Shown here: piece after piece, positions 1-12,143 of the stretch | How positions within the stretch are numbered: position 1 is the first letter of the stretch | Layout: each line of letters begins with the position of its first letter | Assembly (NCBI GenBank): GCA_031082205.1 | Contig: JAVHLJ010000011.1 | Location: 1-64,000 of the forward strand | Direction: 5' to 3' | From: Elusimicrobiales bacterium | GTDB lineage: Bacteria; Elusimicrobiota; Elusimicrobia; Elusimicrobiales; UBA9959 | DNA: 64,000 nucleotides | Notes under the pieces: model-generated | Database searches by the model: none | Seen by the model: only the letters and a program-made list of their open reading frames with translations | What the model was told of the DNA's origin: nothing | Position numbers and translations under genes: made by a program

Positions 1-187
1 ACTTGGCCACCAGCGTGAAAGGCTTTACCGGCACCTTGTACTTCAGGCATTCGTCGGCCAGGCGGGAATCCTTGGGGCACATTACCACCACTGTGTGGCC
101 TTTCTTCGCCAGCTGGATGGAAAGGTGCAGTGCCTGGTAGGAATTGATGTCCCAGGCCGCGTTGTCCACTATCTTGAGTATCTTCAT
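1..187 (-). CDS. glycosyltransferase-like protein, N-terminal part (runs off left edge)
   Basis: Reverse translation from ATG at 185-187: MKILKIVDNAAWDINSYQALHLSIQLAKKGHTVVVMCPKDSRLADECLKYKVPVKPFTLVAK; Rossmann-like start typical of GT4 N-termini; ATGA overlap with the upstream gene stop. Confidence 0.5.
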   Translation of the reverse strand, partial: MKILKIVDNAAWDINSYQALHLSIQLAKKGHTVVVMCPKDSRLADECLKYKVPVKPFTLVAK

Positions 188-927
188 CGCGTCCTTCCCT
201 CTATCTTTTCGAGTTCCCTGAGCGCGCGCTCGGCGTATTCCTTCTCGGGCGCGTTCTCGGCGATGTCCCGGTATATCTCCGCTGCCGTGGAGTAGTCTCC
301 CGCCCGCTTGCTGAGGAAAGCGGTCTGGTTCTTGAGCATGGTCGGGCAATCGGGCTGGCGCACCACGGGAAGGAGGAGCCTGACTATCTCGCCGGGATTC
401 TCCTCTCCGCTGTGCCCCAGGGCCGCCAGGACCGAATGATAACGCCACTCGCGCGGGGCCCTGCTTATAGCCAGCTCCAGTATCGTCCTGGCCTCGGCGG
501 GCTTGTTGAGGTTATAGGCGAGGGAGGCGGCCGAATAGATCACGGCGCTGTGGAACCAGGGATCGAGGTCGATGACGTGAAGGGACAGGGGAATGAACTC
601 GGGGTACTCGCCCTTCTCCCAGCCCGGGCCGTGATCGCAGACGCTGCCGTCGGCGTGATGATGCTCGCGATGCTCCTGTATCCTCTCGTCGTGGACGGAT
701 TCGCGGGTGCCGTAATACTGCATGAGGCGTATGAACCAGACGTCGGCGAAAAGGCGGCGCGCGCCCAGGCTGACGGCCGCCGCGTCCTCCGCGGCGCTGC
801 GGCGCACCTCCCTTATATCGGAAACGGCGGGCAGGGGGGGGCGGTAGCGTTCCGCCCGCAGGCCAAGGGCCAGGGCGGGCAGGAAGAAGAGGAGGCCCAG
901 GAGCAGGTCCTTAACCCGGGGCGACAA
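184..927 (-). CDS. membrane-anchored TPR-like protein
   Basis: ORF with N-terminal hydrophobic helix (KDLLLGLLFFLPALALGL) and helical-repeat C-terminus; the ATG at 1008 would overlap the upstream permease by about 80 nt, so a TTG start at 925-927 is proposed. Confidence 0.55.
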   Translation of the reverse strand: MSPRVKDLLLGLLFFLPALALGLRAERYRPPLPAVSDIREVRRSAAEDAAAVSLGARRLFADVWFIRLMQYYGTRESVHDERIQEHREHHHADGSVCDHGPGWEKGEYPEFIPLSLHVIDLDPWFHSAVIYSAASLAYNLNKPAEARTILELAISRAPREWRYHSVLAALGHSGEENPGEIVRLLLPVVRQPDCPTMLKNQTAFLSKRAGDYSTAAEIYRDIAENAPEKEYAERALRELEKIEGRTR

Positions 928-928
928 G

Positions 929-1696
929 TCAGAACTCCTTGCGGCGCAGAAGCGCCCAGGCGAAGCCGTAGGAGCCCGCCCACCAGGCGGCGGCGTAAGC
1001 CAGGGCAAGGGCGGGCGGGGCGGCGGCCCCGGGCACGTCGAGCGCGTCCTTGAAATTGAAAAGCTGCAGGTTCGGTATCAGCCTGGCGAGGAACTCCAGC
1101 GCGGAACCCTCGCCGCCGGCCCTCGCGGCCATGAATACCGTCTCCGGGGCGAAATGCCCGAGCATCCAGAGGATGAAGCCTATGACCATGGCGGAGAGCG
1201 AGGACGTCGCGAACATGGAAACGGCGAAGACCAGGGAGGAGATAAGGGTCAGCTTCAGCCAGGAATAGCCAAGGGCGGCGAAGTAGAGGCCGTCGGGGGA
1301 GTGGCCGCGCAGCAGGAGCAGGGAAGAGTGCATCACGGCCGTCGCGGCCAGCAGCAGCGCCGCAGCCCCGAATACCGCCAGCATCTTGCCCAGAAGGTAG
1401 GAGTGGCGCGGCACGGGGCGGGAGAAGACGAGGTAGATGGTCTTGGTCTCGACCTCGGAGGAGACGGCCGTGGCCGAAGCGTAGACGCAGAAGGCCAGGC
1501 CCATCAGTTCCATCAGGGCCAGGCCGAAATCCACCAGCGCGCGGCGCTCCTGGTAGACCGCCATTACGCCGACAAGCAGCGAGGAGTATATCAGGAGCAG
1601 AGAGAAGAGAAGGAACAGGCCGAAGAAGCGGTCGCGCAGGTGCAGCCGCAGGGAGTGCGAGGCCACGCGCAGGGCGGGGGAGAAGAGGGCTTTCAT
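929..1696 (-). CDS. ABC transporter permease
   Basis: Multiple TM helices; 'ETKTIYLVFSRPVPRHSYLLGKML' typical of ABC-2 type permeases; follows the ATPase with ATGA overlap. Confidence 0.8.
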   Translation of the reverse strand: MKALFSPALRVASHSLRLHLRDRFFGLFLLFSLLLIYSSLLVGVMAVYQERRALVDFGLALMELMGLAFCVYASATAVSSEVETKTIYLVFSRPVPRHSYLLGKMLAVFGAAALLLAATAVMHSSLLLLRGHSPDGLYFAALGYSWLKLTLISSLVFAVSMFATSSLSAMVIGFILWMLGHFAPETVFMAARAGGEGSALEFLARLIPNLQLFNFKDALDVPGAAAPPALALAYAAAWWAGSYGFAWALLRRKEF

Positions 1697-2433
1697 CGCA
1701 CCGCCTCCATGAAAAGTCTCTCGAGGCCGCCTTCGGCCCCGCGCCAGGAGGAGCTTTCGACGCAGGCGACCACTCCGCCCCGGGATAGCATGATGACCCT
1801 GTCGGCCACCTTCTCCAGTTCCGAGATGCTGTGGGAGGAGAGAACCACCGTGCGGCCCTCTTCGCGCAGGCCGGAGATCAGCACCCTCATGTCGTGTATG
1901 GCGATGGGGTCCAGCCCGCTGGCCGGCTCGTCCAGTATGACCAGTTCCGGCCCGTGCACCAGCGCCTGGGCCAGGCCGAGCCTCTGCATCATGCCCTTCG
2001 AGAACTCGGAGATGCGCTTGCCGGCGTGGGGAGCCAGCCCGACTTTTTCCATGACGGAGGCGACGGCCGGGGCCGCGTCGGCGCGCGTCATGCCGCTGAG
2101 CGAGGCGTAATAGGACAGGGCCTCCGCGGGACGGTAGCGGGGGTAAAAGTAGGGGAGTTCGGGCAGGAAGCCGATGCGGCGGCGGCTCTCCGCGTCGCGG
2201 GGGTCGGAGCCCAGGACGCGCACGGTGCCAGAGGTGGGCGCGAGGAGCCCCGCCATCAGTTTCATGAGAGTGGTCTTGCCGGCGCCGTTGAGGCCCAGAA
2301 GCCCCAGTATCTCGCCGCGGCGGATCTCGAAAGAGACGCCCTTAACGGCCTCCAGCGGCTGGGGGCGGCCCAGGCGGGGGAGGAGGTAGGTCTTCCCCGC
2401 CTTTTCGAAAACGGCCGCCATTTCTTGGCTCAT
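1693..2433 (-). CDS. ABC transporter ATP-binding protein
   Basis: Walker A GLNGAGKTT, signature-like FSKGMMQRLGLAQALVHGPELVILDEPASGLDP; start ATG 2431-2433 (MSQEMAAVFEKAG), shorter than the track ORF. Confidence 0.92.
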   Translation of the reverse strand: MSQEMAAVFEKAGKTYLLPRLGRPQPLEAVKGVSFEIRRGEILGLLGLNGAGKTTLMKLMAGLLAPTSGTVRVLGSDPRDAESRRRIGFLPELPYFYPRYRPAEALSYYASLSGMTRADAAPAVASVMEKVGLAPHAGKRISEFSKGMMQRLGLAQALVHGPELVILDEPASGLDPIAIHDMRVLISGLREEGRTVVLSSHSISELEKVADRVIMLSRGGVVACVESSSWRGAEGGLERLFMEAVR

Positions 2434-4208
2434 CTGACCATCTTCTCCTGTTCCTTCTTGCGGCGCCGCATCTCGTCCCGGGCGGATTCCGCGGTGATGT
2501 TGCCCAGCCTGAGGAAATACGCGTGGAAGTTGCGCAGGTCGAAATGCTTCTGCTCGGTGGTCTTGAAATAGTCGCGCATCTCCACTACGTAGTCCAGGCC
2601 CAGCAGGTGGGTCATGCCCTCGGTCGGGGAGATGGAGATGCGCAGCACCTCCTGCTCGGCCTGGGCCCGGGAGAAGCCCATGTTCTCCTCGAAGAAGCGC
2701 ACCGCCGCGGGATAGTCCATGCGGCGGGTGTGCAGGCCCGCGTCCACGACCGCGCGCGCGGCCCGCAGGGCCTTGAGGTAGATGCGCATGAAGCGCGACC
2801 AGTAGGACGAGTAGAAGCCCATCTCCTCGGCCAGCAGCTCGGAATAGCAGGCCCAGCCGTTGGCCAGCACGGGCTGGTTGGAAACGCGGCGTATGCGGGA
2901 GGCGTTGTTGGCGGCCTCGTAGCTGCGCAGGTGAAGCCCCGGCAGCACGGCGTAGGCCGTGAGCAGCTCGATCTGGACATAGCTGAAGCCCGACTTGAGA
3001 ACTGCCTCCAGCCTTTCGGGGGGCATGGAGGGGTCGGGCATGGAGATATAGAGTTCGGAGACGCGGTTGTCGTCCAGGGGGAAGGGCTCGGCGAAATAGA
3101 CGTAGGGGACCACCGGCGCCAGGAAGCCCGGCATGTCCTTCATGACCAGCCGCTGCTGCGGATAAGGCACCACCTTGTATTCGTCGAAATGCTGATGGGC
3201 GCGCTCGGACTCCTCGCGGAAGATCTTGATTATGTCTTTCGCTTCCGGATGCTCGCGGGGGAGCTTCTGGAGGACGCCCTGCCAGCCGCGCTGCTTGTAG
3301 AGCACCGGGTCTATGTTGAAAGCCTCCTTCTTGAGGTCCGCTACTGCGCGCCGGAAAGAGCCCCTGAAGTTCCGGTAGGCTTTTCCGGGGGTCATATCCA
3401 GGGCGTGCCAGCGCTCGAGATAGAAACCGTAGGAATATTCCCCGGCCGAAGGGTCGCCGTCGGCCGAGGGCAGGACGTCCTTCTTGAGGAAGTCGCGGTA
3501 GCGGGTAAGGGCGGCCTTGAGTTTGTCCAGGGCGTCGTCCACCTGCGACTTGAGAAGCGGGTCGTAGAGGGTATAGCCGCGGAACAGAGGCACGAAGTCG
3601 GGGATGGTCTTTATGGCGTGCTCGCACTGCCGTATGGAGTTCTCCACCCAGATCCGGGGGGGGCGGGACAGGTTCCGCTCGGCCTGCAGCAGCACGTCCG
3701 GTATCTGTTTCATGCGCGACAGAGCGGCCGCGGCGCGCAGGTTATAGTCCCTGTAATCGCGGCTGACCACGTCGAAGACCGACCTAAGCGGCTCAAGGTA
3801 GTAATGCGGGCGCAGGGCGAGAAAATTGGTCTTCTCGAGATCGTAGATGTCCGTCTCGAGCATGCGATCGAGCAGGCCGTAGTCGATAGCGTCGGAGGGG
3901 TGCAGCGGCTCCTTGTCTATATCGTGCAGTCTGGAGCGTATCTTTCGCAGCGCCTCGAGCTGCGTGTTGACCCGCTCCTGGTTGCGCCTGGTGAGAAGCG
4001 CGTCCGAGTCGTGTATGCCCAGCTGCGTGGCTCTCTCCGGATCGTACATCTGTATTGTGGCGAGGTACTGGCCGAAGACCTCGCCGAGCTTGGTCTTCTC
4101 CAGGGCTCCCTCCACCTCATGAGTGGAGAGCTCGCCCTCGTAGGCAGGCAGAGCCTGCGGGAGGAAGGGAAGGGAAAACAAAAGGAACGCCGCTTTTTTC
4201 ATCAGCAA
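2430..4208 (-). CDS. DUF885-family secreted protein, probable pseudo-peptidase
   Basis: Signal peptide, helical 590-aa architecture, 'LPGLHLRSYEA...NGWACYSELLAEEMGFY' in the position of the DUF885 HE-x-x-PGH / EGWALYAE motifs. Confidence 0.72.
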   Translation of the reverse strand: MLMKKAAFLLFSLPFLPQALPAYEGELSTHEVEGALEKTKLGEVFGQYLATIQMYDPERATQLGIHDSDALLTRRNQERVNTQLEALRKIRSRLHDIDKEPLHPSDAIDYGLLDRMLETDIYDLEKTNFLALRPHYYLEPLRSVFDVVSRDYRDYNLRAAAALSRMKQIPDVLLQAERNLSRPPRIWVENSIRQCEHAIKTIPDFVPLFRGYTLYDPLLKSQVDDALDKLKAALTRYRDFLKKDVLPSADGDPSAGEYSYGFYLERWHALDMTPGKAYRNFRGSFRRAVADLKKEAFNIDPVLYKQRGWQGVLQKLPREHPEAKDIIKIFREESERAHQHFDEYKVVPYPQQRLVMKDMPGFLAPVVPYVYFAEPFPLDDNRVSELYISMPDPSMPPERLEAVLKSGFSYVQIELLTAYAVLPGLHLRSYEAANNASRIRRVSNQPVLANGWACYSELLAEEMGFYSSYWSRFMRIYLKALRAARAVVDAGLHTRRMDYPAAVRFFEENMGFSRAQAEQEVLRISISPTEGMTHLLGLDYVVEMRDYFKTTEQKHFDLRNFHAYFLRLGNITAESARDEMRRRKKEQEKMVR

Positions 4209-4233
4209 ATGCCCCCTGACTGGAACGGACGGT

Positions 4234-6609
<2,376 letters not shown>

Positions 6610-6633
6610 AGGTCTTGGGTCGCTCCGGCGTCG

Positions 6634-7239
6634 TTATTTTTTCTTGAAGTCCAGCACCCCGTCGATGATGCCGTAATCCTTGGCCTCCGCGGCCGACAGG
6701 TAGAAATTCCGCTCCATGTCGTCGTGGACCTTCTTCTCGGTCTGGCCGGTGTGCTTGGCCAGTATCTCGGTGAGGCGCTTCTTGTTCTCCTGCATCTCGC
6801 GGCTCTCTATCTCGATGTCGGTGGCCTGGCCGGAGATGCCGCCGCCCCAGATCAGGGGCTGGTGGATCATGATGCGGGCGTTGGGCAGGGCGTAGCGCTT
6901 GCCCTTGGAGCCGGCCGCCAGCAGCACCGCGCCGAAGCTCATCGCCATGCCCATGCAGATAGTGGAGATCGGGGCCTTGATGAACTGCATGGTGTCGTAG
7001 ACGGCGAGGCCGGCCGTGACCATGCCGCCGGGGGAGTTTATGTAGAGGTTGATGTCCTTCTCGGGGTCCTCGGCGTCGAGGTAAAGCAGCTGGGCTATGA
7101 CCGTGTTGGCCGAGGCGGTCGAGACGGCGCCTTCGGGGTCGCCGAAGAATATAATGCGGTCCCTCAGCAGACGGGAGTAGATGTCGTAGCCGACCATCGC
7201 CCCCTGGTTCCACTTCTCTATGATTGTCGGGATTATCAT
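6634..7239 (-). CDS. clpP: ATP-dependent Clp protease proteolytic subunit
   Basis: MIIPTIIEK...RIIFFGDP..., catalytic Ser in [14 protein letters not shown], His in ARIMIHQPL. Confidence 0.97.
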   Translation of the reverse strand: MIIPTIIEKWNQGAMVGYDIYSRLLRDRIIFFGDPEGAVSTASANTVIAQLLYLDAEDPEKDINLYINSPGGMVTAGLAVYDTMQFIKAPISTICMGMAMSFGAVLLAAGSKGKRYALPNARIMIHQPLIWGGGISGQATDIEIESREMQENKKRLTEILAKHTGQTEKKVHDDMERNFYLSAAEAKDYGIIDGVLDFKKK

Positions 7240-7266
7240 TTTTTCCTCCGCGCGGGACGGCCGCGC

Positions 7267-8529
7267 TTACTTGGTCTCTTCCTTTATTTCCGCCTTGGAT
7301 TTTATGAAATCCATGGTCTTGTTTTCCACTATCGAGGCCCTGATGTAATCCTTCCTGCGGTCGAACAGCTCGCGGGCCTTTTTCTTCTCCTCTTCGCTGG
7401 CCAGCCTGGCCAGGGCTTTCTGGAGTTCGGCGTCGACGTCGGCGTCGGTGACCTCTATCTTCTCCTTGCGGGCTATGTTGTGGAGCAGATAGGTGAGGCG
7501 CAGGTTGCGCTCGGCTATGGGCGTCACGCGCTCGGCGAAGGCTTCCTCGCTGAAGTTCTCGTCGCCCTGCATGCGGCGCCTGAGGACCTCCATCAGTTCC
7601 TTGGATTCCTCCTTGACCAGCGTGGGGGGAAGGGACATGGGATTGTGCTTTATGAGGTGGTCTTCTATCTGGGAGAGCAGGTCCTTCTCGGTGCGCTCGG
7701 TCTCGCCGCGCTCGAGCAGCTTGCGGACGTTATCCCTGAGCTCCTCGGCGGTCTTGACGCCGGCCTGGCCCAGGAAGGCTTCGTCTATCGCGGGAACGAC
7801 CTTCTCCTTGACGTCCTGCACGCGGGCCTTGAACTTCAGCTTGCGTCCGCCGAACTCGGAATCGAACTCGACGACGTCGCCTTTTTTCGCCCCCAGTAGT
7901 TTCTCGGCCAGGCCGGCCACGGTCTGCGGGGCGGACATGTCCACGATCTCGCCCTTCACGTCTCCGTCGGCGACCTTCTCGCCGTTCTCCCAGGTCTCGT
8001 AATCCACCACGACGAAGTGGTTGCCGGCTATCGGGGCGTTCTCGACGGGCTTGAGGTAGGCGTTGTACTCGCGAAGCTGGTTTATGTACTTCTCGACCTC
8101 AGCGTCGGCGATCTTCTTGACGCGGCGCACGGCCTTGATCTTCTCGTAGTTCTTGGGCTCCAGTTTGGGGCTGCACTCGAGCTGCACCTCGAAGTAGGCG
8201 GTCTTGGCCGCGTCGTACTTCACGTTGGTCATCAGCGGCGTCACCACGGGCGCGGCGCTCTCGGCCTTGATGATCTCGGGCAGCGCGGCCTTGGCCAGTA
8301 TGTCGAGGGCCTCGTCGCGGACCATGGACGGGAACTGCTCCTTTATCATGGCCAGCGGCACCTTGCCCTGCCGGAAGCCGGGCAGAGTCACCACGGCCTG
8401 CAGGCGGACCAGCGCCTGTTCCTGGGCCTCGGCGAGGACTTCCTTGCCGGAATCGACCGCGTAAACGTGCACGCAGCCTTCGGCCTTTATTTTCTTTATC
8501 TTGTCTCCGTAAGAGAGAGTGACGGGCAT
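7267..8529 (-). CDS. tig: trigger factor
   Basis: GFRQGKVP ribosome-binding signature; PPIase-like and C-terminal helical domains; upstream of clpP. Confidence 0.93.
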   Translation of the reverse strand: MPVTLSYGDKIKKIKAEGCVHVYAVDSGKEVLAEAQEQALVRLQAVVTLPGFRQGKVPLAMIKEQFPSMVRDEALDILAKAALPEIIKAESAAPVVTPLMTNVKYDAAKTAYFEVQLECSPKLEPKNYEKIKAVRRVKKIADAEVEKYINQLREYNAYLKPVENAPIAGNHFVVVDYETWENGEKVADGDVKGEIVDMSAPQTVAGLAEKLLGAKKGDVVEFDSEFGGRKLKFKARVQDVKEKVVPAIDEAFLGQAGVKTAEELRDNVRKLLERGETERTEKDLLSQIEDHLIKHNPMSLPPTLVKEESKELMEVLRRRMQGDENFSEEAFAERVTPIAERNLRLTYLLHNIARKEKIEVTDADVDAELQKALARLASEEEKKKARELFDRRKDYIRASIVENKTMDFIKSKAEIKEETK

Positions 8530-8561
8530 TTTTCCTCCTGGGGTTGTCGATTAGAGCGGAA

Positions 8562-8642
8562 TGCCAGAGAGAGGACTCGAACCTCCACGCCTTTCGGCAC
8601 ACGGTCCTAAGCCGTGCGTGTCTGCCATTCCACCACTCTGGC
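8562..8642 (-). tRNA. tRNA-Leu (anticodon TAG)
   Basis: Reverse strand GCCAGAG...CTCTGGC acceptor stem, anticodon loop CTTAGGA, T-arm GGACTCGAACC complement, variable arm; no encoded CCA. Confidence 0.9.
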
Positions 8643-8682
8643 TCCGGAATCCTTTACGACGGCGGCGTGTCTCCGGCAGATA

Positions 8683-8712
8683 AAAACCCCGTTTTACGAA
8701 CGGGGTTTTTTC
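8683..8712 (-). terminator. bidirectional Rho-independent terminator between two tRNAs
   Basis: AAAAACCCCGTT...AACGGGGTTTTTT perfect stem with flanking A/T tracts. Confidence 0.8.
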
Positions 8713-8772
8713 GGCTGCGGCTTCGCTTTTTTCCCTGTCGCGCCGGAATCGGGACGGCGCCTGCTATATTTT

Positions 8773-8844
8773 TGGGCCATACGGGATTCGAACCTGTAAC
8801 CTTACGCTTAAGAGGCGTCTGCTCTACCGTTGAGCTAATGGCCC
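8773..8844 (-). tRNA. tRNA-Lys (anticodon CTT)
   Basis: Reverse strand GGGCCATTAGCTCAACGGTAGAGCA...CTCTTAA...GGTTCGAATCC...ATGGCCCA cloverleaf. Confidence 0.92.
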
Positions 8845-8900
8845 GATGAATTTATTTTACATAAAAAACTTCCGGATTGCAAAACTCCCGGAGGCCGTCC

Positions 8901-8929
8901 TTGCCGGGAGCGGGCAGAATTGCTAAATT
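8901..8929 (+). promoter_or_regulatory. sigma70-like promoter, TTGCCG-N17-TAAATT
   Basis: -10 ends 8 nt before the ATG at 8938; no Shine-Dalgarno. Confidence 0.5.
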
Positions 8930-8937
8930 AAGACGCA

Positions 8938-10992
8938 ATGACTAACCTGGCGCTGCTCCTTTCCTTATTATTGGCACCGTCCGCCGCGCACGCCGCTCCC
9001 CGGGCCGGTATGGAAAGCCCGGAGTCCGTATACGCCGGAGCCGTGCGCTCCTGGCTGGACGGCCGCCCCGACGACGCGGTGGAGGGGTTCAAATACGCCG
9101 CCTTCATGTCCTCCGGAACGCCGCTGGCCGCCGCGGCCATGCGCGACGCGGCGGTGCTGCTGGCCGAGGCCGGCAGGCCGCAGGAAGCGCTGGCCTGGCT
9201 GGAAAGGGCCGGCATATCTTCGGAGGAGGACCCCCACGCCTGGTACGAGAAGGGGTGGGACCTGCTGGCCGTCGAGGACCACGCCGGGGCCCGACGGGCC
9301 CTGGAGCGCGCGCTGACTCTTACCGCCGATCAGGACCTGCTGGCGCACGCGCGCTTCGCTCTGGCGATGGCGGAGGAAGGACTGAGAGGCCCGTCCGAGG
9401 CCATCGAGCTCTACCGCGGGATCTACCAGTCCTATCCCTACCTGCTGGTCCCGGCGGCCGTCCGCATAAGCCGCAATTTCGAGCTCCTCAAGAAAAGACA
9501 GCACTCGGTCACCTTCCTCAAGGAAGCACTGCTCTACGACCCCAGGAACTTCCAGGCGGCGATAGACCTGGCGCGCGTATACGAGAAAGTGGACTACCAC
9601 GTTCCGGCCTGGCAGACCTACTACACTCTCGCCGAGATAGACCCCCGCGAGAAGTTCTTCTCTAAGAAAAAAGAAAGACTCTCCAAGCAGGCCAAGGGCG
9701 ACCACCGCAACCTCTTCTACTGGACCCGGATGGCCTGGCCCGTGCACACGAACCCGGTGAAACTGGACAGGGGGGACGAGGCGGACATAGCTCTTTTCGC
9801 GGGCGATGACGGCGTCCCGGCCACCGTGCGTTCCTTCAGCTTCATCTGCAACACTCCCTTCACCATAGAGGACTCGCGCCTGGGCAGGACCGCGGAAGGC
9901 CCCGCGGGCTCGCAGTGGACCGCCGCCTACAACCCTTTCAACCGCATCTACGAGGTCAAGGACACGGTAGCCAACGCCGTCTACTCGACGCGCAACACCT
10001 TCCGGCTCGTCCCCAGGACTCCCGGAGGCGTCATCCTCATCAAGAACGCCGACGTGGCCGCGGACGGGGGGGTCAACCGGGGAGACAGGGAAGTGACGGG
10101 GGAACTGCTGGTCAATCTCCGGCGGGAGGGGTTCGTGCTGATAAACCGCGTCCCCCTGGAGAACGTGCTCCCGGCCATGACCGCGCGCGCCTCCGAGGGC
10201 GACCGGAACCCCGAGTCGCTCAAGGCCCTGTCCGTGGTGCTGCGCACCCGCCTGCGAGGGCTCAAGGCCTCGATGCGGCATTCGCGCGACGGTTTCCACC
10301 TCTGCGACTCGCACCACTGCCAGCGCTTCGACGGCATAAACACCGAGACCGGAGAGGCCGCCGACGCCTCCGCCTCCACCCGCGGCCAGGTCATATCCGG
10401 GGCCGGCCTGCCGCAGGCGGGCGAATACACGCCCTCCTGCGGCGGCTTCACCGAAAGCGGCGTCAGCGACCTCAACCCGCTCCCGAAAGACCTGACGCCC
10501 TTCTCTCTCTCCCGGCATCTGCACAGGGGGCCCCCGGACAACATGTACTGCCTGCCGCCCGACAAGGCTTACGCCTCGGACGCCGCCTGGACGCTGATGC
10601 TGGAACCGCGCTGGATAGAGGACAGGGCCAACCGTACACGCAAGATAGGCAGGCTCCGGAATATCCGCACCCTCGGCCGGAGCCCCTCTGGAAAGGTCCT
10701 TTCCATACGCCTCGAGGGCACGGCCGGCTCCGCGGAAATAAAAGGATTCAAGGAAATTTCCGAAATACTTTCCGCCGGGACCCTGCGCTCGCCGCTGTTC
10801 ACGCTGCGCCCGCTTTTCAAGGGCAAGTTCCCTTCCATGTTCTTCGTAAAGGGACTGGGCACGGGCGAAGGACGCGGTTACTGCGTGGCCGGCGCCAAGG
10901 GCCTGGCCGGAGGCCTGGGCTGGAAATACCGGGAGATACTGCGGCACTACTTCCCCGGCCTGACCGTGACGGGAACGGCGGGGAACCGCTGA
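8938..10992 (+). CDS. TPR + SpoIID/LytB-domain protein, secreted
   Basis: Signal peptide, TPR-like N-half; C-half VNLRREGFVLINRVPLENVLPAM...ALSVVLRTRLRG...C..HHCQRF...EYTPSCGGFTES typical of SpoIID. Confidence 0.82.
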   Translation: MTNLALLLSLLLAPSAAHAAPRAGMESPESVYAGAVRSWLDGRPDDAVEGFKYAAFMSSGTPLAAAAMRDAAVLLAEAGRPQEALAWLERAGISSEEDPHAWYEKGWDLLAVEDHAGARRALERALTLTADQDLLAHARFALAMAEEGLRGPSEAIELYRGIYQSYPYLLVPAAVRISRNFELLKKRQHSVTFLKEALLYDPRNFQAAIDLARVYEKVDYHVPAWQTYYTLAEIDPREKFFSKKKERLSKQAKGDHRNLFYWTRMAWPVHTNPVKLDRGDEADIALFAGDDGVPATVRSFSFICNTPFTIEDSRLGRTAEGPAGSQWTAAYNPFNRIYEVKDTVANAVYSTRNTFRLVPRTPGGVILIKNADVAADGGVNRGDREVTGELLVNLRREGFVLINRVPLENVLPAMTARASEGDRNPESLKALSVVLRTRLRGLKASMRHSRDGFHLCDSHHCQRFDGINTETGEAADASASTRGQVISGAGLPQAGEYTPSCGGFTESGVSDLNPLPKDLTPFSLSRHLHRGPPDNMYCLPPDKAYASDAAWTLMLEPRWIEDRANRTRKIGRLRNIRTLGRSPSGKVLSIRLEGTAGSAEIKGFKEISEILSAGTLRSPLFTLRPLFKGKFPSMFFVKGLGTGEGRGYCVAGAKGLAGGLGWKYREILRHYFPGLTVTGTAGNR

Positions 10993-11000
10993 CGCCTGCG

Positions 11001-12143
11001 ATGGCCTTCATACGCGTGCTTCACGTGATAACCAGGCTGGACCTGGGCGGGGCCCAGGCCAACACCCTCTACACCGTAAAGAACCTCGACAAGGAACGCT
11101 TCTCGGCCTTCCTCGCCTGCGGGCACGGGGGCGAGCTGCAGAAGGACGCTCCCGACGGCGTCACGCTGCCGCTGCGGCACCTGGTGCGCGAGATCAGGCC
11201 GCTGGAGGACCTGCGCGCGCTCCTCGAACTGCGCCGCGCGATCAAGCGCCTCAAGCCCGACGTCGTCCACACCCACTCCTCCAAGGCCGGCATACTGGGC
11301 CGGCTGGCCGCCTTCTTCGCCGACGTCCCGGCCGTGGTGCACACCTTCCACGGCTTCGGCTTCAACGACAGGCAGCCCGCGCCCGTGCGCCTCTTCTACG
11401 TCCTGCTCGAGAAGCTCTGCGCCGGGCTCTCCGACGCGCTGGTCTTCGTCTCGTCCGCGAACATGTCCGAGGCCGCGGCGCGCGGCATAGGCGACAAGTC
11501 CCGCTACGCGCTTGTGCGCAGCGGCATAAAGCTCTCCGCCTACCCGGCGCCCGACGAGCGCGCCGAAAAGAGGTCGGAGCTGGGCATCCCCTACGGGGCG
11601 CCGCTGGTGGTATCCATCGGCAACCTCAAGCCGCAGAAGAACCCGGGCGATTTCTTCATAGCCGCGCGGCTGGCGGCCGAGCGCCACCCCGACGCCGCCT
11701 TCGTCTTCATCGGCGGCGGCGAGATGTCCCCGGCAGACTGGCGGCTGGCGGAACACCCGTCGCTCAAAGGCAGGCTCTTCCTGCCGGGCTGGAGGAGGGA
11801 CTCGGCGGCGATACTGGCCGCGGCGGACATCTTCGCCATGACCTCGCTGTGGGAAGGCCTGCCGCGCAGCCTGGTGGAGGCCCTGGCCACGGGCCTGCCG
11901 GCCGTCTGCTACGACGCCGACGGCGTGCGCGACATCCTCCGCGACGGGGAGAACGGCTTCCTGGTGAAACGCGGGGACACGGCCGCGATGGCGGAGAACA
12001 TCTCGCGGCTTATACGCGACCGCGAGCTGAGACGGCGCCTCGCCGACGGAGCCCGCGCGACCGACCTCTCGGAATTCGACATAGACGCCATGGTGCGCGC
12101 GCAGGAGCGCCTCTACCTCTCTCTGCTGGGGGAAAACCGATGA
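11001..12143 (+). CDS. glycosyltransferase family 4 (group 1)
   Basis: MAFIRVLHVITRLDLGGAQANTLY..., THSSKAGILGRLAA, SLWEGLPRSLVEALATGLPAV. Confidence 0.92.
   Translation: MAFIRVLHVITRLDLGGAQANTLYTVKNLDKERFSAFLACGHGGELQKDAPDGVTLPLRHLVREIRPLEDLRALLELRRAIKRLKPDVVHTHSSKAGILGRLAAFFADVPAVVHTFHGFGFNDRQPAPVRLFYVLLEKLCAGLSDALVFVSSANMSEAAARGIGDKSRYALVRSGIKLSAYPAPDERAEKRSELGIPYGAPLVVSIGNLKPQKNPGDFFIAARLAAERHPDAAFVFIGGGEMSPADWRLAEHPSLKGRLFLPGWRRDSAAILAAADIFAMTSLWEGLPRSLVEALATGLPAVCYDADGVRDILRDGENGFLVKRGDTAAMAENISRLIRDRELRRRLADGARATDLSEFDIDAMVRAQERLYLSLLGENR

Noticed and set aside
2434-3627. N-terminal extension of the ABC ATPase ORF (1693..3627)
   Set aside because: Extension lies inside the DUF885 gene in another frame; the real start is the ATG at 2431-2433
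8968-10947. 659-aa ORF antisense to the SpoIID gene
   Set aside because: Same antisense artefact
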